Source: Micromonospora echinaurantiaca
Lineage (GTDB): Bacteria > Actinomycetota > Actinomycetes > Mycobacteriales > Micromonosporaceae
Reading direction: 5' to 3'
NCBI RefSeq assembly: GCF_900090235.1
Contig: NZ_LT607750.1
Coordinates: 1,686,501-1,750,500 of the forward strand
Length of the DNA: 64,000 nt
The position numbers and the translations under genes were made by a program. Below the pieces are notes generated by a model. The model was not told the origin of the DNA and searched no databases. It was given only the letters and a program-made list of their open reading frames with translations. Each line of letters starts with the position of its first letter. Positions within the stretch are counted from its first letter, which is position 1. Below, piece after piece: positions 59,232 through 64,000 of the stretch.

Positions 59232-59389
59232 GATGTCGTCCTCTCGAATGTGCGGTGACGCCGGTAGACCCGGACGTGCGGCGTGGCGGCGGGAATTCGA
59301 CGCCGACCCGGCGTGTCGCCAACGGTCACACGACGTCGAGGGCCGGTCGAGGGACGGAAGAAGCCAAGTTCTGGGAATTTTCCACGCCA

Positions 59390-59430
59390 TTTTGCGAAGT
59401 TGTGAACGGGTATATTTGCACCCTGCAAAT
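59390..59430. promoter_or_regulatory. RamB-type box and ATTTGCA dyad
   Basis: TTTTGCGAAGTT (59390-59401) is, on the minus strand, AACTTCGCAAAA, close to the corynebacterial RamB box AAACTTTGCAAA. At 59414-59430 ATTTGCA and TGCAAAT form a perfect seven-base dyad around CCC. Both lie between aceA and its divergent regulator, in an AT-richer patch. Confidence 0.7.
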
Positions 59431-59460
59431 GACGCTGGACGGGGGACGAGCAGCGGGGAG

Positions 59461-60855
59461 GTGAGGGCCGTCGCCAAGACCTTCGCGGGCGCCCGGCTGC
59501 GCCGGATGCGCGAGGACCGTGCGCTGAGCCAGTCGCACCTCGCCCGCCTGCTGAACATTTCGCCCAGCTATCTCAACCAGATCGAACACGATTCGCGGCC
59601 GCTGACCGTCCCGGTGCTCATGCGCATCACCGAGGTGTTCGGCGTCGATCCGACCGTCTTCGCCCCGCGGGACACGCCACGGCTGGTCGCCGGGTTGCGC
59701 GAGGCGCTCCCCGGCCGGGCGGGCGTCGCCGACCTCACCGAACTCGCCACCCGGCTGCCCGAGGTCGCGGAGGCCGTCATCGAGCTGCACCGGCGGTACC
59801 GGCAGGCGGACGAGCAGCTCGCCGAGCTGCTGGGCGACCGTGAGACGATCGGCCGCAGCCCGCACGACCAGGTGACCGAGTTCTTCTACCGGCGGCAGAA
59901 CTACGTACCGGATCTGGACGAGGCGGCGGAACGACTCGCCGCGAGCATCGGACTCCGCCGTGGCGAGGTCCGAGCCGTCCTGCAGGACCGGCTCGCCCAG
60001 CGGCACGGCGTCCACGTCCGCCGCGACGACGCCGCCTCGCTCGGCGACGAACTGCACCGCTACCGCCCGCAGACCCGCACCCTGCACCTGTCGACGTCGT
60101 TGCGACCTGGGCAGGAGGCCATGCGAATGGCGGCGCAGATCGCGCTGCTGGAGTTCGCCGACGTGATCGACGAAACCGTGGAGGAGGAGCGGTTCGACGA
60201 GACGCAGACCCAGATCCTCACCCGGGTCGGGCTGGCGAACTACTTCGCCGCCGCGCTGATCCTGCCGTACGAGCAGTTCCTGACGGCGGCGGAACAGCGC
60301 CGGTACGACATCGACCTGCTCACCCAGCACTTCGCGATGGGCTGGGAGACGGTCTGCCACCGGCTCAGCACGCTGCAACGCCCCCGGGCGCGTGGTGTGC
60401 CCTTCTCGTTCGTCCGGGTCGACCGGGCCGGCAACATGTCCAAACGCCAGTCCGCCACCGGCTTCCCGTTCTCCCACACCGGCGGCACCTGCCCACTGTG
60501 GAACGTCTACGAGGCGTTCAGCTCGCCCGGGCGGGTGGTCGTCCAGGTCGCCGCGATGCCTGACGGGCAACGCTACCTGTGGATCGCCCGCACCATCACC
60601 CGTCACCACGGCGGCTACAACCAGCCGGGAAAGGTCTACGCGATCGGCCTGGGCTGTGAGACGAGGCACGCCGACCGGCTGGTCTACTCCGCCGGGATGG
60701 ACCTGCACGCGGCCGAGGCGGCCACACCGATCGGCCCCGGCTGCAAGACCTGCGAACGGATGACCTGCCCGCAGCGGGCGGCGCCGCCGATCAGCCGCCG
60801 GCTCGACCTGGACGAGAACCGCAGCACCTTCATCCCGTACCCGTTGAAGGACTGA
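59461..60855 (+). CDS. RamB/ScfR-type XRE regulator of acetate/short-chain acyl metabolism
   Basis: A 464-residue regulator. The N-terminal Cro-like HTH is [25 protein letters not shown] (about residues 20-44). The central part is the IrrE/ImmA-like peptidase-M78-type domain without a clear metal motif ([32 protein letters not shown]). The C-terminal DUF2083 part has Cys in [13 protein letters not shown] and [16 protein letters not shown], a possible metal cluster. This is the RamB/PrpR/ScfR layout. The GTG at 59461 directly follows GGGGAG, so the start is not certain. Divergent from aceA, its likely target. Confidence 0.9.
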   Translation: MRAVAKTFAGARLRRMREDRALSQSHLARLLNISPSYLNQIEHDSRPLTVPVLMRITEVFGVDPTVFAPRDTPRLVAGLREALPGRAGVADLTELATRLPEVAEAVIELHRRYRQADEQLAELLGDRETIGRSPHDQVTEFFYRRQNYVPDLDEAAERLAASIGLRRGEVRAVLQDRLAQRHGVHVRRDDAASLGDELHRYRPQTRTLHLSTSLRPGQEAMRMAAQIALLEFADVIDETVEEERFDETQTQILTRVGLANYFAAALILPYEQFLTAAEQRRYDIDLLTQHFAMGWETVCHRLSTLQRPRARGVPFSFVRVDRAGNMSKRQSATGFPFSHTGGTCPLWNVYEAFSSPGRVVVQVAAMPDGQRYLWIARTITRHHGGYNQPGKVYAIGLGCETRHADRLVYSAGMDLHAAEAATPIGPGCKTCERMTCPQRAAPPISRRLDLDENRSTFIPYPLKD

Positions 60856-60873
60856 ACCGGTCCGGCCGCCGGC

Positions 60874-60908
60874 GGGCCGGGCGGGACGACGCGCGTCCCG
60901 CCCGGCCC
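60874..60908. terminator. Bidirectional terminator between the regulator and metE
   Basis: A perfect 15-base stem GGGCCGGGCGGGACG/CGTCCCGCCCGGCCC with a five-base loop. It fills the 60-base gap between two convergent genes. Confidence 0.8.
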
Positions 60909-60915
60909 GGGCGGG

Positions 60916-63165
60916 TCAGCTTCCGCGAAGCTCAGCGGCGGCGGCCACCAGATGTTCGATGGACGCCTCGACCTCCGGGTAGGCGCGCGTCTTGAGGCCG
61001 CAGTCGGGGTTCACCCAGAGGCGCACGGCCGGTACCACCGCCACCGCTCGCCGCAGTGCCTCGACGACCTCGTCGTGGGACGGCACCCGGGGCGAATGGA
61101 TGTCCCAGACGCCGGGCCCGACGCCGCGGCGGTAGCCGATCGCGGCGAGGTCGTCGAGGACCTCCATCTTCGAGCGGGACGCCTCGATGCTGGTGACGTC
61201 GGCGTCGAGGGCGTCGATGGCGGTGATGACCTCGCCGAACTCGGAGTAGCACAGGTGGGTGTGGATCTGGGTGTCGTTGGCGACGCCGCAGGTGGCCAGG
61301 CGGAACGCCCCGACCGCCCAGTCCAGGTACGCCTTCTGGTCGGCCCGGCGCAGGGGCAGCGTCTCGCGCAGCGCCGGCTCGTCGACCTGGATCACCCGGA
61401 TGCCGGCCGCCTCGAGATCACGGCACTCGTCGCGCAGGGCGAGTGCCATCTGGTCGGCGGTGTCGGCCAGCGGCTGGTCGTTACGGACGAACGACCAGGC
61501 CAGGATCGTCACCGGGCCGGTGAGCATCCCCTTCACCGGCCGGTCGGTCAGCGACTGAGCGTAGGTGGACCAGTCGACCGTGATCGGTGCCCTGCGGGCT
61601 ACGTCGCCGTAGATGATCGGCGGCCGGACGCAGCGCGATCCGTAGGACTGCACCCAACCGTGGTCGGTGGCGGCGAATCCGTCCAACTGCTCACCGAAGT
61701 ACTGGACCATGTCGTTGCGTTCCGGCTCGCCGTGCACGAGCACGTCCAGCCCCAGCCGTTCCTGGAGCCGGATGACGTGTTCGACCTCGGCGCGCATCCG
61801 TTGGGTGTAGGCGTCGGCGTCGAGGCGCCCGGCCCGATGCTCGGCCCGCGCCCGGCGCAGTTCGTCGGTCTGCGGGAAGGAGCCGATCGTCGTGGTCGGC
61901 AGCGGCGGCAGGTTCAGCCGGGCCTGCTGTGCCGCCGCACGCTCCGGGTAGGCGCCGCGCTGCCGGTCCGTGGGTCGGAGCGCGGCGAGCCGACCGCGAA
62001 CGGCGTCGTTGTACCACCCCGCCGGCGCGGGCGGTAGCGGCTCGGGCAGGGACGTGGTGCCGTTGCGCAGGGCACGGCTCAGCAGGACCACCTCGTCCAC
62101 CTTCTGCCGGGCGAAGGCGAGCCGCCGGCGCAGGGCCGGATCGAGCGCGGTTTCGGCGGACAGATCCACCGGTAGGTGCAGCAGCGAGCACGACGAGGAC
62201 ACGGCGACGTGGTCGGCGAGCCCGGTCACGACGGCGCCGGCGGCGACCGCGGCGCGCAGGTCGGTACGCCAGACGTTGCGACCGTCGACGAGGCCGGCGA
62301 CGATCGTCTTGCCGCGCAGCGGACCCGCGCCGGCGAGCCCTCGCAGGTTGCCAGGCCCGGCCACCAGATCCACACCGAGAGCCTCGACCGGCGTGTCGAG
62401 CAGCGCGGGGAGCGCGTCGCCGAGTTCCCCGAAGTACGTGGCGACGAAGATGTTCGGTCGCCCCTGCACCGCGCACAGCCGGTGGTAGGCGCCGCGCAGC
62501 GCGTCGATCTCGGCGGCGCTCCGATCGGTGACGTAGGCCGGTTCGTCCAGCTGCACCCACTGCACGCCGGCGGCACCGAGGGACCGCAGGATGTCCGCGT
62601 ACACGTCGACGAGGTCGGCCAACCGGTCGAACGGTTCGTCGTGCGGCTCGGTGGGCTTGGCCAGCAGGAGGAACGTGGCCGGCCCGACCAGCACCGGCCG
62701 GCTCTCGACACCCAGGTCGCGCGCTTCGCGGTACTCACCCAGCGCCTTCGCGGGATCCGCCGCGAAGGCGGTGTCGGCGCCGATCTCGGGAACCAGGTAG
62801 TGGTAGTTGGTGTCGAACCACTTCGTCAGCTCCAGCGCCGGCTCGGTGTCGGCGCCGCGCGCCATGGCGAAGTAGGTGTCCAGGTCGGACAGGCCGAGTC
62901 GGGCGAACCGGTGCGGGATCGCGCCGACGGCGACGGCGGTGTCGAGCATGTGGTCGTAGTAGGAGAACGTGTTGGACGGGATCGCGTCCAGGCGCGCGTC
63001 ACGCAGCGTTCGCCAGACCTCAGCCCGCAACGTGGCCGAGGTCGCCGCCAACTTCTCGGCGTCGATCCTGCCGGCCCAGTAGCTCTCCACGGCCTTCTTG
63101 AGTTCACGGTTGCCGCCGATACGCGGATAGCCGAGCACGGTGCTCTGACCGAATGCGGTACTCAT
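60916..63165 (-). CDS. metE: Cobalamin-independent methionine synthase
   Basis: A 749-residue MetE, transferring methyl from methyltetrahydropteroyl-triglutamate to homocysteine. The N-terminal half has [20 protein letters not shown]. The catalytic half carries [44 protein letters not shown] and [11 protein letters not shown], giving the His/Cys/Cys zinc ligands. AGGGAAGGAC precedes the ATG. A cobalamin riboswitch upstream, and an anti-Shine-Dalgarno stretch, show that it is turned off when B12 (and so MetH activity) is available. Confidence 0.97.
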   Translation of the reverse strand: MSTAFGQSTVLGYPRIGGNRELKKAVESYWAGRIDAEKLAATSATLRAEVWRTLRDARLDAIPSNTFSYYDHMLDTAVAVGAIPHRFARLGLSDLDTYFAMARGADTEPALELTKWFDTNYHYLVPEIGADTAFAADPAKALGEYREARDLGVESRPVLVGPATFLLLAKPTEPHDEPFDRLADLVDVYADILRSLGAAGVQWVQLDEPAYVTDRSAAEIDALRGAYHRLCAVQGRPNIFVATYFGELGDALPALLDTPVEALGVDLVAGPGNLRGLAGAGPLRGKTIVAGLVDGRNVWRTDLRAAVAAGAVVTGLADHVAVSSSCSLLHLPVDLSAETALDPALRRRLAFARQKVDEVVLLSRALRNGTTSLPEPLPPAPAGWYNDAVRGRLAALRPTDRQRGAYPERAAAQQARLNLPPLPTTTIGSFPQTDELRRARAEHRAGRLDADAYTQRMRAEVEHVIRLQERLGLDVLVHGEPERNDMVQYFGEQLDGFAATDHGWVQSYGSRCVRPPIIYGDVARRAPITVDWSTYAQSLTDRPVKGMLTGPVTILAWSFVRNDQPLADTADQMALALRDECRDLEAAGIRVIQVDEPALRETLPLRRADQKAYLDWAVGAFRLATCGVANDTQIHTHLCYSEFGEVITAIDALDADVTSIEASRSKMEVLDDLAAIGYRRGVGPGVWDIHSPRVPSHDEVVEALRRAVAVVPAVRLWVNPDCGLKTRAYPEVEASIEHLVAAAAELRGS

Positions 63166-63170
63166 GGGGT

Positions 63171-63218
63171 CCTTCCCTCGAAGTGCCCGAGGACTCGCGT
63201 GACAGCAGGGAGGGAAGG
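63171..63218 (-). promoter_or_regulatory. Shine-Dalgarno sequestering hairpin of metE
   Basis: The metE ribosome site GAGGGAAGG (minus strand, 63171-63179) is exactly complementary to CCTTCCCTC at 63210-63218. The nine-base pairing would hide the ribosome site. It lies between the riboswitch and the start codon, so control is probably at translation. Confidence 0.75.
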
Positions 63219-63295
63219 GGTACGCCCGACGTACCGGCTTCCGCCCGGCCGTCCCGAGAGACCGTCGGCGGCGCACACCGGGTGGCGTGCGCGGT

Positions 63296-63484
63296 GCGGG
63301 CAGGTCTTCGGACTCGTGGGCGTGACCGGTACGGTCGCCTACTGGCCGTCGCTTCCCAGACCTCGCGGTCCAGTGCTCATGACGGCGGTCGTTCCCACTC
63401 ACCGCTGCGGGGCAGTCCCGGACTCGCACCGGGTTCCCTCTTACGACGCCGCGCCCGTTGTGGGCACGGCGAACCAGCACCGTT
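63296..63484 (-). ncRNA. Cobalamin riboswitch upstream of metE
   Basis: On the minus strand it has AGGGAACCCGGTGCGAGTCC, GGGACTGCCCCGCAGCGGTG, TGGGAAGCGACGGCCAGTAG and the B12 box CGAGTCCGAAGACCTGCC. TAGGAT (63489-63494) just upstream is a candidate -10. A GCGCAC/GTGCGC hairpin at 63271-63292 follows the B12 box, as in the other copy. Placement before metE is the classic use of this riboswitch. Confidence 0.95.
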
Positions 63485-63528
63485 GTTCATCCTAAGGGGG
63501 CGAGGAGCGAATGTGGGCGGGCCCGCCT

Positions 63529-63553
63529 GGCGCGGATCGAGAAGATCCGCGCC
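63529..63553 (-). terminator. Hairpin downstream of the ribonucleotide reductase gene
   Basis: A perfect 10-base stem GGCGCGGATC/GATCCGCGCC with loop GAGAA. It lies about 77 bases after the reductase stop on the minus strand and before the metE promoter. The rest of 63485-63629 shows no gene. Confidence 0.6.
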
Positions 63554-63629
63554 AACGCGTGCCCGGCCAACCGCGGCTGTCAGCGCCGCACCGCCGCCAT
63601 GGCTGACGATGCTCCGGCCGTTCACCCCG

Positions 63630-64000
63630 TCAGAAGTCGTCGTCGAAGGTGACGCTCCCGGTGACGCCCACCTGGTACGCCGACACCCGCCGCTCGAAGA
63701 AGTTCGACAACTCCTGCACGTCCTGCAGTTCCATGAACGCGAACGGGTTCGCCGAGCCGTAGAGCGGCGCGATGCCGAGCTGGGCGAGCCGGCGGTCGGC
63801 GACGTGCTGGAGGTACTCCCGCATGTCCCGTAGCGACAACCCGGAGACGCCCTGTTCGAGCAGGTCCTCGGCGAACTGGGCCTCGCACTCGACCGCCTCG
63901 GCCAGCATCTCCCGCACCTGGCGGACCAGCTCCTCGTCGAACAGCTCCGGTTCCTCGCGCCGAACGGTGTCCACCACGTCGAAGGCGAACGCCATGTGCA
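63630..64000 (-). CDS. Class I ribonucleotide reductase beta subunit, 3' part
   Basis: The C-terminal 123 or so residues are in the window; the gene runs off the right edge. It shows HMAFAFDVVDTVRREEPELFDE, AVECEAQFAEDLLEQGVSGLSL, MREYLQHVADRRLAQLG and a NPFAFMELQDVQELSNFFERRVSAYQVG end, typical of R2 proteins of the NrdB/NrdF kind. The acidic tail VTFDDDF fits the peptide that docks into the alpha subunit. The metal-binding and radical residues lie outside the window. Confidence 0.93.
   Translation of the reverse strand, partial: HMAFAFDVVDTVRREEPELFDEELVRQVREMLAEAVECEAQFAEDLLEQGVSGLSLRDMREYLQHVADRRLAQLGIAPLYGSANPFAFMELQDVQELSNFFERRVSAYQVGVTGSVTFDDDF

Overview
The window is very GC-rich actinobacterial chromosome, most consistent with a Micromonosporaceae-type organism. 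The signs are frequent GTG starts, many four-base ATGA/GTGA overlaps between genes, leaderless-looking promoters, IdeR/DmdR-type iron boxes, a desferrioxamine-type siderophore cluster and a RamB-type glyoxylate regulator. This assignment is inferred from gene content and composition. I saw no tRNA, rRNA, CRISPR array or intact mobile element.

Positions 1-11.6 kb hold a sugar-uptake locus. A LacI-type regulator heads a long minus-strand operon: FAD oxidoreductase, ABC binding lipoprotein and two permeases, ROK kinase, NanE epimerase, a DUF4127 protein and a secreted beta-helix protein cut by the window edge. A secreted propeller-type glycosidase is divergent. Three near-identical LacI-type operators lie between them. 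NanE plus a ROK kinase point to N-acetylmannosamine, but no sialate lyase is present. From 11.6 to 16.3 kb come a large membrane protein with a split alpha/beta-hydrolase signature and a TetR/multidrug-exporter pair with two operator copies.

Positions 16.3-24.2 kb hold a sulfide/persulfide locus: two persulfide-dioxygenase/rhodanese fusions, a single-domain rhodanese, a thioredoxin, a DUF302 protein, a CstR-like repressor, a membrane rhodanese, a TauE/SafE permease and an MFS transporter. Six ATACCCC-GGGGTAT-type palindromes sit at its promoters. A perfect intrinsic terminator separates it from a DsbA / CcdA / BlaI / M56 peptidase operon (24.2-27.7 kb). That operon runs head-on into a STAND regulator whose 3' end looks lost.

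Positions 29.4-45.1 kb are a mixed set of small metabolic and regulatory genes: AhpD-like, DUF1801, PIG-L, esterases, MerR and AraC regulators, DUF2000, DUF2267, OsmC, a SulP transporter with its MerR gene, VOC/YCII/ECF-sigma genes and a methyltransferase. Positions 45.1-54.7 kb carry a desABCD-like siderophore operon with an exporter, a second exporter, a ferric-siderophore reductase and a second siderophore-type acyltransferase, under two iron boxes.

The last 9 kb hold two closely similar cobalamin riboswitches in the same orientation. One precedes metE, as expected, with a visible Shine-Dalgarno sequestering hairpin. The other precedes an acyl-CoA thioesterase / LysE-family exporter pair, which is unusual. 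Between them lie aceA-aceB (glyoxylate shunt) and their divergent RamB/ScfR-type regulator. The window ends in the 3' part of a ribonucleotide reductase beta-subunit gene.
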